From NCBI GenBank assembly GCA_051954935.1, contig JBQCHG010000029.1:1-64000 (forward strand): a stretch of DNA of 64,000 nucleotides. Direction: 5' to 3'. Under the pieces are notes generated by a model. That model was not told where the DNA came from. It worked only from the letters and a program-made list of their open reading frames with translations, and ran no database searches. Positions within the stretch are counted from its first letter, which is position 1, and every line of letters starts with the position of its first letter. This document shows positions 28,187 through 37,476 of this stretch, one piece after another. A program made the translations under genes and the position numbers. The DNA is from 66-474 sp051954935. Lineage in GTDB: Bacteria > Pseudomonadota > Gammaproteobacteria > Xanthomonadales > Rhodanobacteraceae.

Positions 28187-29146
28187 ATGCGTGAAGCGTG
28201 GGTGATCACCGACGGCGCCGCCGGCAACGAGCGCCAGGCCTTGGCGCTGGCGCAAGCGCTGGAGACGCGCACACGCGTGCTGCGCCTTCCGCTCCGGGCC
28301 CCGTGGTCATGGATCACGCCACGCAAGCTGCCGGGCGGCAGATTGGCGCTGTCCGCGCGCGATCGCGTGCAATTCGCGCCGCCCTGGCCCGGTCTCGCGA
28401 TCGGCTGCGGCCGCGATGCAGCGCTCCTGACGCGCCTGCTTCGGGATTTGTCGGACGGCGACTGCTTCAGTGTGCAGATTCTCGATCCGCGTGTGGGCAC
28501 CCGTCATTGGGATGCTGTGGTGTCACCGCGCCACGATGCCCGCCACGGCGCCAACGTCATCGAAACGCTGGGTTCGCTGAACCCCATCGACGATAAGTGG
28601 CTGGCCGAAGGCCGCGAGGCGTTCGCGCAATTCATGCACCTGCCACGACCGCGCATCACCTTGCTGATCGGCGGACCGCGTCGTGGCGTGGTGTTCGACG
28701 AAGCTTATGCGTTGGCGCTGGCGCAAGGCGTCGCCGCGCGCGCGCAGGCTGGCAGCGTGCTGGCCAGCGTTTCACGGCGCACGCCGCAGGCGTTCGCGCA
28801 GAGCGTGCGCGAAAAGCTGCAACACCTTCCCGGCGTGTTCTGGACCGGTGAGCACGACGGCACCAATCCGTATCCGGGCCTGCTCGGCTGGGCGGATGCC
28901 ATCGTGGTGACGCCCGATTCGGTCAACATGCTTTCCGAAGCCGCCGCGGTGGGCGTGCCGGTACATACACTGGTCACCGGTTCGCTGCCGGAGAGGCTCG
29001 CGTTCTTCCATGCCGCATTGCGCGAGCGCGGCTCATTGCACGATCTCGACGCTCGCGCCGCGCGCGCCGCCACGCCGCTGCGCGAAACCGCGCAGGTCGC
29101 CGCACGGCTGAAGGAATGGATGGCGGCGCGCACCGCGCAGGGCTGA
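28187..29146 (+). CDS. ELM1/GtrOC1 family putative nucleotide-diphospho-sugar protein
   Basis: 319 residues. Family of the plant mitochondrial-fission protein ELM1: AWVITDGAAGNERQALALA at the start, GCGRDAA, VSPRHDARHGANVIETLGSLN, LLIGGPRRG, then GTNPYPGLLGWADAIVVTPDSVNMLSEAAAVGVPV, which looks like a GT-B donor-binding site. In bacteria it commonly lies beside LPS genes and may be a glycosyltransferase; the reaction is not established. It follows the LPS gene group here, which fits. Confidence 0.85.
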   Translation: MREAWVITDGAAGNERQALALAQALETRTRVLRLPLRAPWSWITPRKLPGGRLALSARDRVQFAPPWPGLAIGCGRDAALLTRLLRDLSDGDCFSVQILDPRVGTRHWDAVVSPRHDARHGANVIETLGSLNPIDDKWLAEGREAFAQFMHLPRPRITLLIGGPRRGVVFDEAYALALAQGVAARAQAGSVLASVSRRTPQAFAQSVREKLQHLPGVFWTGEHDGTNPYPGLLGWADAIVVTPDSVNMLSEAAAVGVPVHTLVTGSLPERLAFFHAALRERGSLHDLDARAARAATPLRETAQVAARLKEWMAARTAQG

Positions 29147-29179
29147 CATCGCCGGACACCAGTGCCGGCGGGCGGCGCC

Positions 29180-32023
29180 TTACTTCGCCGAGAAATCGAA
29201 GCCCGCCTCGCGTGCAATGCGCAGCACCTCCGCGGCAATGACGGAGAGCTCCGCATCGCGTTCCATCACGCGCGGGCGGGCCTCCAGCGTGCAGTTGAGC
29301 GCAAGCACCAACAGCTTCGCATGGGCGTCGAGCAACTCCTGCGCATCGCGTTCGGGCAGCACGTTCGCCGCGGCGCAGGCCGCGATCAGGCCGGGCGTGT
29401 CGGTGGGCGCGGTGAGGCCGGGGTGCTGCCCGGCATGGCGCAACACCAGCCCTTGCAGCAGGAACTCGATGTCCAGCAAACCACCCGCACCCTGTTTCAG
29501 GTCGAAACGCGAGGCATCGGATCGATCACGCTCGGCGCGCCATTGCGCGCGCATCTTCAGCACGTCCGCGAGGATGCGATCGGGCTCGCGCGGCAACGAC
29601 AGCAGACTTGCCCTTTCCCGTTCGAACGCCGAGCGCAAACCTGCATCTCCCGAAATCGCTCGCGCGCGCACCAGCGCCTGATGCTCCCAGGTCCAGGCAC
29701 GCTCGCGCTGGTACTCCACGAAAGAGGGCAGGCTCGCCACCAGCAGGCCCTTGCTGCCGTCGGGCCGCAAGCGCGTATCGATGTCATAAAGCCGGCCCGC
29801 ACGCGTGGGCGTGGAAAGCCAGTGCACGATGCGTTGCGCCAGGCGCGCGTACCAGCGTGCGCCCTCCAGCGGGCGTGCGCCATCACTCATTTGCGCGCCG
29901 CGCTCCGCGTCGTAGATGAAAACCAGATCGAGGTCGGATGCAAAACCCAGTTCGGCGCCGCCCAGGCTGCCGTAACCGAGCACCGCGAAGCCGGACTCCT
30001 CACCGGGCAAGCCGCCGTGCTGCGCGAGCAATTCGCGCCGCGCCAGCTCCAGCACCGCGCCGACCACCGCCGCCGCGGCCAGCGCAAGCCGGCGCGCCGT
30101 AAGCGCCCCATCGGCGTGGCCGTCGCGAAGCGCGAGCCCGGCACGCAGCGCGAAACTGTCGCGCCATTCGGCGATCGTGCTCAGCGCTTCCTCCGGATCA
30201 CCCGCGTGTGCGGCCAGCAATCCTGCGAGTTCGCGTTCGATCTCCGCCTCGCCTTGCGGCAGGTGTTCCAGCCGCGGGTCGAGCACGTCATCCAGCAGCA
30301 AGGGCTGTGCGATCACGCGCTGCGCCAGCCACATCTGCTCGGCGCACAAACGTGCCAGCCGGGTGCGCGCGGCGGGATGTTCTTCCAGCAACGCGAGATA
30401 CGCTGAGCGCCGCGCGACCGCCTGCACCAGCCTGCACAGGTTCACCAGCGCGACTGTCGGCGCGGAAGTCGCCCGCGCAGCCTCGATCAAGAGCGGCAAC
30501 AGGTGTTCCAGCCGCTGGCTGGCGCGTGCGGACAGCCCGCGCAGGTTCGCCACCTGCGCCAGCGCCGTGGCGGCTTCGTCCGCCGGCTCGAAACCCGCCT
30601 GCGCCAGCTTCTCGATGTCCTGCGCGCCGCCGCGTGCGCCCCGCCATGCCGAGACACTTTGCGCGGAAGGCGCGGTCGTGGCACCGCGCGCCTGCGGCAG
30701 CAGGACTGCGGCAAAGGCTTCCGCCACGTTGCCGCGATGGAAATCCAGTTGCGCCTGCAATGCATCCCACTCGGCAAACCCCAGCGTCGCGGCCAGGCGC
30801 GCGCGGATCAGAGGGTCGTCAGGAACCGTGTGCGTTTGCTGATCCGCGAACATCTGCACGCGGTTCTCCAGGCGACGCAGGAAAGCGTAGGCCGCGCGCA
30901 ATGCCTTCGCACGCGCAGCCGCGAGATAGCCGCGACGCGCGCAGGCCTCCAGCGCGGGCAGCAGGCCGTTCACGCGCAGCGCCGGGTCGCGGCCGCCGCG
31001 GATCAACTGCTGCAACTGGACGATGAACTCGATCTCGCGGATGCCGCCTGGCCCGAGCTTCAGGTGCTCGGCCAGGTCACGACGCGCGACCTCGGCATCG
31101 ATCAGCGATTTCATCTCGCGCAAACCGGCGAGCGCGGTGTAATCGAAGTAGCGGCGATACACGAACGGACGCAGCATGTCGAGCAGGCGTTTGCCCGCTG
31201 CGATATCCCCCGCGATCGGTCGCGCCTTGATCCATGCGTAACGCTCCCAGTCGCGGCCCTCGCGCTGGTAGTACTGCTCCATCGTCGCGAATGACACGGC
31301 GACCGGACCGGCATCTCCGAACGGGCGCAGCCGCAGGTCCACGCGCGCGGCGATGCCGTTCTCGCTGGACTCGCCCAAGCTGCGGACGAATTCGCGCGCC
31401 ACGCGCGCGAAGAATTCGGCGTTGTCCAGGGAGCGTGCACCGTCGGTTTCGCCGGCTTCGGGGAACGCCAGGACAAGGTCCACATCGGAGGAAAAATTCA
31501 GCTCCGCCCCACCCAACTTGCCCAACGCCATCACCACGAGCGCTTGCGCCTCGCCCTGTGCATTGCGGGGCGTACCGTAGCGCGCACGCAGGCGCGCCTC
31601 GGCATCGCGCAGGGCCGCGGCGATCAGCGTCTCGTACAACGCGGTGGCGCCGTCCAGAGTGTCCGGGAGATCGTCGAGGCCGTTGACGTCGCGGAATACC
31701 AGCCGCACTGCCTCGGCCCGGCGGAAGCGGCGAAGCCGGGCCGCGAGGCCCTCGCCGTCGTGCACCATCGGCCCTGTGCGGGCGGACGCCGGCGCCGGAT
31801 CACGCAGACGCTCCAGACCCGAGGCGCCCAGCAGACCCGGATCGCGGCGCAGGACCTCGTAGGCAAAGTCACTGGCCAGCAGCAGCTTGCGTATCCGCTC
31901 GGCCACCCCGGCGTCGTCGTGCACGCGCACGCCGGCTGCGCGGCAGCGCTCGACCAGTTCGGCGTAGCGGGCGTCCACCAGCGCGGTCACTGCGGACGGA
32001 GGCGAGGGCGTGGTGGTGGTCAT
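29180..32023 (-). CDS. glnE: Bifunctional glutamine synthetase adenylyltransferase/adenylyl-removing enzyme
   Basis: 947 residues, same length as the E. coli protein (946). Adds AMP to, and removes it from, glutamine synthetase in response to PII. Two nucleotidyltransferase domains are visible, each with G-G-D-x-D type motifs: LGKLGGAELNFSSDVDLVL near 170-190 (N-terminal, deadenylylating) and YGSLGGAELGFASDLDLVFIYD near 690-712 (C-terminal, adenylylating). Linker helices follow each. glnA and glnB/K are not in the window. Divergent from the phosphoglycerol-transferase gene by about 155 bp. Confidence 0.97.
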   Translation of the reverse strand: MTTTTPSPPSAVTALVDARYAELVERCRAAGVRVHDDAGVAERIRKLLLASDFAYEVLRRDPGLLGASGLERLRDPAPASARTGPMVHDGEGLAARLRRFRRAEAVRLVFRDVNGLDDLPDTLDGATALYETLIAAALRDAEARLRARYGTPRNAQGEAQALVVMALGKLGGAELNFSSDVDLVLAFPEAGETDGARSLDNAEFFARVAREFVRSLGESSENGIAARVDLRLRPFGDAGPVAVSFATMEQYYQREGRDWERYAWIKARPIAGDIAAGKRLLDMLRPFVYRRYFDYTALAGLREMKSLIDAEVARRDLAEHLKLGPGGIREIEFIVQLQQLIRGGRDPALRVNGLLPALEACARRGYLAAARAKALRAAYAFLRRLENRVQMFADQQTHTVPDDPLIRARLAATLGFAEWDALQAQLDFHRGNVAEAFAAVLLPQARGATTAPSAQSVSAWRGARGGAQDIEKLAQAGFEPADEAATALAQVANLRGLSARASQRLEHLLPLLIEAARATSAPTVALVNLCRLVQAVARRSAYLALLEEHPAARTRLARLCAEQMWLAQRVIAQPLLLDDVLDPRLEHLPQGEAEIERELAGLLAAHAGDPEEALSTIAEWRDSFALRAGLALRDGHADGALTARRLALAAAAVVGAVLELARRELLAQHGGLPGEESGFAVLGYGSLGGAELGFASDLDLVFIYDAERGAQMSDGARPLEGARWYARLAQRIVHWLSTPTRAGRLYDIDTRLRPDGSKGLLVASLPSFVEYQRERAWTWEHQALVRARAISGDAGLRSAFERERASLLSLPREPDRILADVLKMRAQWRAERDRSDASRFDLKQGAGGLLDIEFLLQGLVLRHAGQHPGLTAPTDTPGLIAACAAANVLPERDAQELLDAHAKLLVLALNCTLEARPRVMERDAELSVIAAEVLRIAREAGFDFSAK

Positions 32024-32179
32024 CGTCGGATTATGCCGGGCAACGGCTCCCGGCCGGACACAAACACGTCGTTCATCTCGGTTCGGTTACATTCCGTGCC
32101 CGCTTCGGTCAATGGCGTTGTCGCGCGCAGCGCGCAAGGCTTGGCGGCCCTCTCCCTGTGCGTGCACGGCCAAACTGCG

Positions 32180-34048
32180 ATGACCATCCGCCACCCGGTC
32201 TTCCTGCGCACCTTGCCGGCGATCCTGCTGGCGCTGCTGTTCATGCTGGCAACCGGTCTGCTGGACGGCAATCCCGGCGTCGCGCCCGCGGCACTGTTGC
32301 ACTCACCGTGGGCGCTGTTCGCCAACGCAGTGCCTGGACTGCTGCTCGCGCTGGTGCTGCTCGCCTTCACCCGCCGCTGGGTGTTCTCGCTGCTGATCGC
32401 GTTCGGCGTCGAAGCGCTGCTCTATTGGGTAAACGCCCAGAAGGTCGCGAACCTTGCCTCGCCTCTGGTGCCGGCGGATTTCCACATGCTCGGCCAGTTG
32501 CGCCACGGCGGCGCGCACCTGCTCAGCGGTTACGCCCATCTCGGCGGATGGCTGATTGCCGCGACCATCGCCTGCGCGGTCGCACTCGTCGCATTGTGGA
32601 TTTACGAGCCACCGATGGTCTCCCGTCGCGCACTGCCGCGCGCCGGCATCGCCGGATGCGCGGGTGCGGCGTTGTTGTCGTTGTGCGCGGGCGTGCCGGG
32701 CTGGCGGGTGATCTACGATCGCGACGCCTTGCAGTTCCAGCCGTGGTCGGCGCAGGAAACCGCCAAGCGCAGCGGCGTGATCGGCATGCTGGCCCTGTAT
32801 CGACTCGACTACGCCGGCCAGCGCCCGAAGATCGACACGCAAGCTGCGCGCGCGCTGCTGGGCCACACCGAACCCGCGGTACGCGCCGCGATGGCAGCCG
32901 GCAACGATGGCGTACGCCCCGACATCGTGATCGTGCAGAGCGAATCGTTCTTCAATCCGGGCCGGATGGTCGGTTACGCGCCGTACCAGTTCATTCCGAA
33001 TTTCGAGCGCCTCGCCGCGGAAGGCGAATCCGGTCCGCTGCACGTGCCCACTTTCGGCGGCGGCACGATCCGCACCGAATTCGAAGTCCTGACCGGATTG
33101 CCGCTGCGTTATTTCCCCCAGGTGCAGTTCCCGTACCTGCAGATCGAGGCGAAGGTGATTCCCGGGCTGGCGCGCACGCTGCGCGCCAACGGTTACACCA
33201 CGCTCGCGATCCACGACAACAACCGCAGCTTCTGGAATCGCGCCAGCGCCCTGCAGCGGCTGGGCTTCGACCGCTTCATTGCGATCAACGACTTTCCAAA
33301 GGACGTGCCGCACGACGGCCACTACGTCGCCGACAGCGCGTTGACCGATGAAATCCTGAAGCAATTGCGTGACAGCGGCCCGCCGCAGCTGATCTTCGCG
33401 ATCAGCATGGAGGCGCACGGTCCGTACGACGGCAATCCGGGCCCGATCAACGTGGCCGAGCGCGATGCGATTCCTGTACCCGCCGGCGTGACCGGCGTAG
33501 GCAAGACGATGTTGCAGACGTACCTCTATCACCTGCGCCATGCCGATGCACAGCTCGGCAGGCTGGCCGATGCGCTCGCGCGACGCGCGCGTCCGACGCT
33601 ACTGATGTTCTATGGCGACCACCTGCCGGCGTTGGGACAGGCATTCGAGATCAACGGCTTCAAGGATGGCCGCGACCAGCTCGAGCAGACCGGCTCCTGG
33701 CTGATCGTGGATCCTGCGCATCCGAACGATGCGCCGCCGCAGGCCCTGGCTGCCTGGGCACTTCCCGGGCAATTGCTGGAGCGCGCGGGCATCCGCGATG
33801 ATCCCTGGTTCGCCTTGACCGACGTGCTGGCACCGCAGTTGTCCGATCTCACGCGCGCACCGGATGCGCCCCCTCCACCGGAAACCGCCGAGCAACGCCT
33901 GCTCGACCATGGCATGACCAACGTGGCGCAGCTTCGCCTCAAGGGCAAGCTCGACAAGCTGTTGCCGGAAACCGAAAGTGCCGCCGCGATGGCCGCGCAC
34001 ACACCGCACCCGTCGATCACGGCCCGACCGGATGGAGTCAGCCAGTAG
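32180..34048 (+). CDS. LtaS/MdoB-type phosphoglycerol (phosphoethanolamine-like) transferase
   Basis: 622 residues from MTIRHPVFLRTLPAIL. Five hydrophobic segments in the first 165 residues, then an extracytoplasmic alkaline-phosphatase-fold domain: VQSESFFNPG, the nucleophile region GGGTIRTEFEVLTGL (a threonine in LtaS), AHGPYDGN and FYGDHLPALG. LtaS makes lipoteichoic acid in Gram-positives and MdoB decorates osmoregulated glucans in Gram-negatives, so glucan or LPS modification is likelier here. No glucan genes are adjacent. Stands alone between glnE and the polysaccharide operon, which is convergent to it. Confidence 0.9.
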   Translation: MTIRHPVFLRTLPAILLALLFMLATGLLDGNPGVAPAALLHSPWALFANAVPGLLLALVLLAFTRRWVFSLLIAFGVEALLYWVNAQKVANLASPLVPADFHMLGQLRHGGAHLLSGYAHLGGWLIAATIACAVALVALWIYEPPMVSRRALPRAGIAGCAGAALLSLCAGVPGWRVIYDRDALQFQPWSAQETAKRSGVIGMLALYRLDYAGQRPKIDTQAARALLGHTEPAVRAAMAAGNDGVRPDIVIVQSESFFNPGRMVGYAPYQFIPNFERLAAEGESGPLHVPTFGGGTIRTEFEVLTGLPLRYFPQVQFPYLQIEAKVIPGLARTLRANGYTTLAIHDNNRSFWNRASALQRLGFDRFIAINDFPKDVPHDGHYVADSALTDEILKQLRDSGPPQLIFAISMEAHGPYDGNPGPINVAERDAIPVPAGVTGVGKTMLQTYLYHLRHADAQLGRLADALARRARPTLLMFYGDHLPALGQAFEINGFKDGRDQLEQTGSWLIVDPAHPNDAPPQALAAWALPGQLLERAGIRDDPWFALTDVLAPQLSDLTRAPDAPPPPETAEQRLLDHGMTNVAQLRLKGKLDKLLPETESAAAMAAHTPHPSITARPDGVSQ

Positions 34049-34074
34049 TTCCGCGCCCGTGAGTCATGCGCGCG

Positions 34075-36036
34075 CTAACGCGCGGCTTCCTCTATCAGTG
34101 CATCGAGGTGCATGGCACGGGCGAGCAGGACCGAGCCCTGATACGAGAGATGGCCGTCATCGCGATAGAGGAAAGTGCCGTCGAGTTCGGTTCGACATTC
34201 CTTCGCGTTGCACAGGAACGAGTCGAATGACACGATCCCGACGCCGGCTCGCGCACGCATCTGCTGGAGGAAAGCGAGAACCTCGCGCTTGCTCGCGCGG
34301 TATTGCGCTACCGGGACGTTGCAGTCCACGAACCTGCCCAGCAGGGTGCGGTTGCGCGCCCTGCGTTCCAGGCAATGGGTGTAGTCGAACCCGTCGCTCG
34401 GTGGCGGCGCGACGATCACCACCCGCCGACCCAGTGCCCGGATGCGGCCGATCGTCGACACCAGGGCATCCAGCGCGGTATTGAAGCTGGGCTCTTCGAG
34501 CCTCGCCTGTCCGTCCACGACGTGCAGCATGCGCCGCTCCGGATCGAAGTACTCGTAGAAGGGACTGGACAGCACCACGGTGCGAATTTCCGGATGCGCC
34601 GAGAGGTAGGCGATCACCGAATCATTGAAGGTCAGGCATCGCTCTGCGAATTCGCGGGTGTATTCGCGATAGACCTGGGCCAGCCCGAGCAGCGGACCGC
34701 AGGCGCTCTTGGTCGCCTGCAGCACGCCGCCGGGCAGCGTCTCTGCCAATCCCGGCACCAGGTGCATGGCAAAGGAGTCGCCCCAGACCATCGTCGCGGG
34801 ATGCGCCGCGTTGCTGCAACGCATGGTGTATTCCAGGCGCCGGTAGCCATCGCACGCCGCGTCGAAGCCGACGTTGTCGCGACGCAGCCATGCGTAATCA
34901 ACAGGCGTGCCGTGCGCCTGGCGGATATGGGTTCGCGCCGCAATGGCGGGTGGACCCAATGCCAGGCAGAACGATGTCGTAAGCGCGGCCAGCACCCAAC
35001 GGCGTGGCGAGCGCAATTCCAGCCGGCGCACCGGCAGTTCGACGGCACGGTACAAGGCAAAGCCCAGCAGGAGCGCCAATGCGGTGGCAGCGCCCGTCAT
35101 CATCGGGCCCGGTGAGCCCAGTGTCGGCAGGCCGGCATAGACGTTGTTGAGCAGAGCGAAGATCGGCCAGTGCACGAGGTAAAGCGAATACGAGGCATCA
35201 CCGACCACCGCCAGCGCGTTCGGGATCGGTCGGTCCTGCAGCTCGTCATGCTTCCGCAGAATGATCACCAGCGTCGCCGCGCAGACGAGCGCGATATTGG
35301 CGAAGTTGGGCGCGGGCAAGGGCCGGACCGGCACCACGAGCAACGCGAGGAGCGATGGCAGGAACAGCCGCTCCACCCACGCGCGTACTCGCGTGGTTTG
35401 TGCGTTCATCAGCGCGCCGATCGAGCCGATGGCCAGTTCCCAGGCGCGCGTGGGCAGAAGGTAGAAGGCGGCGTCCGGCCGCGAGTAGGTCAGCACGACG
35501 CACAACACAAAGCTGGCTGCCAGCACCGCGATGCTGCCGCCCAACCACCAGCGGCGCGGGATCAGCAGCAGCACAGGAGGCAGCAGGAGGTAGTACTGCT
35601 CCTCGACGGCAAGCGACCACACGTGCAGCAACGGCTTGAGCGCGGCGGCACCGGCGAAATAGCCTGTCTGCTGGAGCAGTACGAAGTTGCCGGTGAAACT
35701 CACGGCACCCGCGAGTTGGCGGGTGAAGTCCTGCCACTCGCTGGCGTCCAGCAGGAAAAGCGAGGCGGCAGCGGTCGCCGCAAAGGTCACATAGGCGGCG
35801 GGCAGCAGGCGCTTGGCGCGACGGAAATAGAAGCTGGAGAGGCGAAGCTTGCCGCTGCCGACATCCCTGGCCAGCAGGCTCGTGATCAGGAACCCCGAGA
35901 TCACGAAGAAGATGTCAACGCCGAGATAGCCCGCGCCGATGAAACCGGCGCGGGCGTGCTGCAGGATCACCAGCAGCACCGCCAGCCCACGCAAGGCCTG
36001 GATGTCGGTACGGAACGGTTTTCTGCCCGCGTCCAT
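34075..36036 (-). CDS. O-acyltransferase with C-terminal SGNH domain (OafA/YrhL family)
   Basis: 653 residues. N-terminal acyltransferase 3 domain of about ten membrane segments (RTDIQALRGLAVLLVILQHARAG, VDIFFVISGFLIT, WSLAVEEQYYLLLP), then a periplasmic SGNH hydrolase-like domain from about residue 400: VWGDSFAMH with the serine and DDGHLSYQG with the D-x-x-H pair. Such fused enzymes O-acetylate cell-surface polysaccharide. It is last in the minus-strand operon epimerase - GT2 - TPR/barrel - acyltransferase, with a 15-base gap upstream, so the product of that pathway is probably acylated. Confidence 0.92.
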   Translation of the reverse strand: MDAGRKPFRTDIQALRGLAVLLVILQHARAGFIGAGYLGVDIFFVISGFLITSLLARDVGSGKLRLSSFYFRRAKRLLPAAYVTFAATAAASLFLLDASEWQDFTRQLAGAVSFTGNFVLLQQTGYFAGAAALKPLLHVWSLAVEEQYYLLLPPVLLLIPRRWWLGGSIAVLAASFVLCVVLTYSRPDAAFYLLPTRAWELAIGSIGALMNAQTTRVRAWVERLFLPSLLALLVVPVRPLPAPNFANIALVCAATLVIILRKHDELQDRPIPNALAVVGDASYSLYLVHWPIFALLNNVYAGLPTLGSPGPMMTGAATALALLLGFALYRAVELPVRRLELRSPRRWVLAALTTSFCLALGPPAIAARTHIRQAHGTPVDYAWLRRDNVGFDAACDGYRRLEYTMRCSNAAHPATMVWGDSFAMHLVPGLAETLPGGVLQATKSACGPLLGLAQVYREYTREFAERCLTFNDSVIAYLSAHPEIRTVVLSSPFYEYFDPERRMLHVVDGQARLEEPSFNTALDALVSTIGRIRALGRRVVIVAPPPSDGFDYTHCLERRARNRTLLGRFVDCNVPVAQYRASKREVLAFLQQMRARAGVGIVSFDSFLCNAKECRTELDGTFLYRDDGHLSYQGSVLLARAMHLDALIEEAAR

Positions 36037-36051
36037 CCTGGATGCAGGTGC

Positions 36052-37476
36052 TCAGAAGCGGCGGGTCAGGGTCACGCCCCAGGTATGTCCCTCGTAGGCG
36101 CCGGTATTGAGTATCCGCTGGCTGTAGCCAGCGTTCACGCTCAATTGCCACGGCGAGAAGATACCGACTATCAATGAGGCGCTGATGTCGTTGGCGCGGC
36201 GCCACGAGGTGAAAGTCTCATCGCGCTGCCGGCCTACGCCTGCCTGCACCGAGAGCCCGGCATCCTCGCCGAAGCCGACATACAGCGAGGCGGTCAGCGC
36301 ATAGCGGCGGTAGTCGTTCGGTGCGTAATAGCCGTCCCCGGGATTGCGGTCATACGAGAGGTGTTCCCCCGCAGCGCCGAGGTCGAGCATGAGGCCGGGC
36401 CGACGCACCACCGCACGCCGCAGCGCGACATTCCAGTCCACGCTGGTGTTGTCATCGCTGAGATCGTCGCGGCGCACCCACAGGTCGCCGGTCCAGTTGA
36501 AGTCGGGCCGCCACTGCGCGTGGCCGGCAAAACCCGTGCGCGTCAATCCCAGCGAGATCGAACGCGGCGAGGCTGCGACGCGATCACGGTCGGCCTGTAG
36601 ATCGAAACGGAAGGTATCGCTGACGCTTTGATTGAGACCCAGCCGCCACAGCGCAACGTCGTGCCCGTCGAGCGAGGAATCGCCAACCGCCGCGGTCAGC
36701 TCCGTGTACAGCGAGGGCGCGTAGCGCACCCCTACCGTTCCGCGGCTCTCGGCGACCGAGCGCTCGCCGGTGATGCTGGCGAACGGGCTGGTGAGCGGCG
36801 CACGGTAGGCCCAGCGACCCAGGTCGAATATCCAGCGCAAGGCTTCGCCCTGCGCGAGCTCGCCGCGCAGCGTGGGTTGCGAGCGCACCAGATCATCCGA
36901 ATCGGAGCCATGCTGGTAATCCAGCGCGACGAAAGAGTCGGTGTGGATCCTGACCGCGCGCTCCAGATCCAGCGCATCCTTGCTGTCCGGCTTCGCGCGC
37001 TTGACCGCCTCGACATAAGGCAGTGCTTCACGCGGTCGTGCCGTCTGCCGCAGCGCGATCGCCTCGGTGTAGTTGGGCAGCAGCCCGTCGGGATCGGCGG
37101 CCAGAGGCGCCGCGTTGACCTGCAAGGCCGAGCGAACCGATCCACCCCAGGCCAGCACGCCGGCGAGCACGACCTGCCCCTCGGGACTGGCGGTCGCCTC
37201 CGGGTGTGCATCCAGCAACCGCTTGGCTGCAGCGAAGTCGCCGGCCCAGGTGAGATAGCGCGCGAGATCGAGGACTGCGGCCTGGTCGTCGGGATGGTGG
37301 GCGACGTAGTCGCGCATCACGTCGGTGGCCTGGCCGGCATGGCCCGTCCACATCAGCGCGCGCGCCTGCACATCCAGCGGCTGTTCGGCCGGCGCTGTCA
37401 CCGTCGCCGGCCCCTGCGCCAGCGCGCAGGTCGGCACTGCCAGCAACGTGCCGATGACCCAGGCGAGGGGTTTCAT
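36052..37476 (-). CDS. TPR plus outer-membrane beta-barrel exporter-like protein
   Basis: 474 residues from MKPLAWVIG, chosen because its ATG overlaps the stop of the glycosyltransferase as ATGA; an ATG three codons earlier also fits. A signal peptide ends at TCALAQ. Residues 30-160 are helical TPR-like repeats (ALMWTGHAGQATDVMRDYVAHHPDDQAAVLDLARYLTW), and from about 165 alternating beta strands end in the C-terminal phenylalanine LTRRF that BAM recognises. TPR-barrel architecture is that of PgaA, BcsC and PelB, which take polysaccharide across the outer membrane. It is smaller than PgaA (about 800) and BcsC, so the scaffold part is short. Confidence 0.82.
   Translation of the reverse strand: MKPLAWVIGTLLAVPTCALAQGPATVTAPAEQPLDVQARALMWTGHAGQATDVMRDYVAHHPDDQAAVLDLARYLTWAGDFAAAKRLLDAHPEATASPEGQVVLAGVLAWGGSVRSALQVNAAPLAADPDGLLPNYTEAIALRQTARPREALPYVEAVKRAKPDSKDALDLERAVRIHTDSFVALDYQHGSDSDDLVRSQPTLRGELAQGEALRWIFDLGRWAYRAPLTSPFASITGERSVAESRGTVGVRYAPSLYTELTAAVGDSSLDGHDVALWRLGLNQSVSDTFRFDLQADRDRVAASPRSISLGLTRTGFAGHAQWRPDFNWTGDLWVRRDDLSDDNTSVDWNVALRRAVVRRPGLMLDLGAAGEHLSYDRNPGDGYYAPNDYRRYALTASLYVGFGEDAGLSVQAGVGRQRDETFTSWRRANDISASLIVGIFSPWQLSVNAGYSQRILNTGAYEGHTWGVTLTRRF

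Noticed and set aside
29162..30406. Forward frame of 414 codons opposite glnE
   Set aside because: Shadow of glnE; low-complexity Arg/Gln/Ala composition, no start signal.
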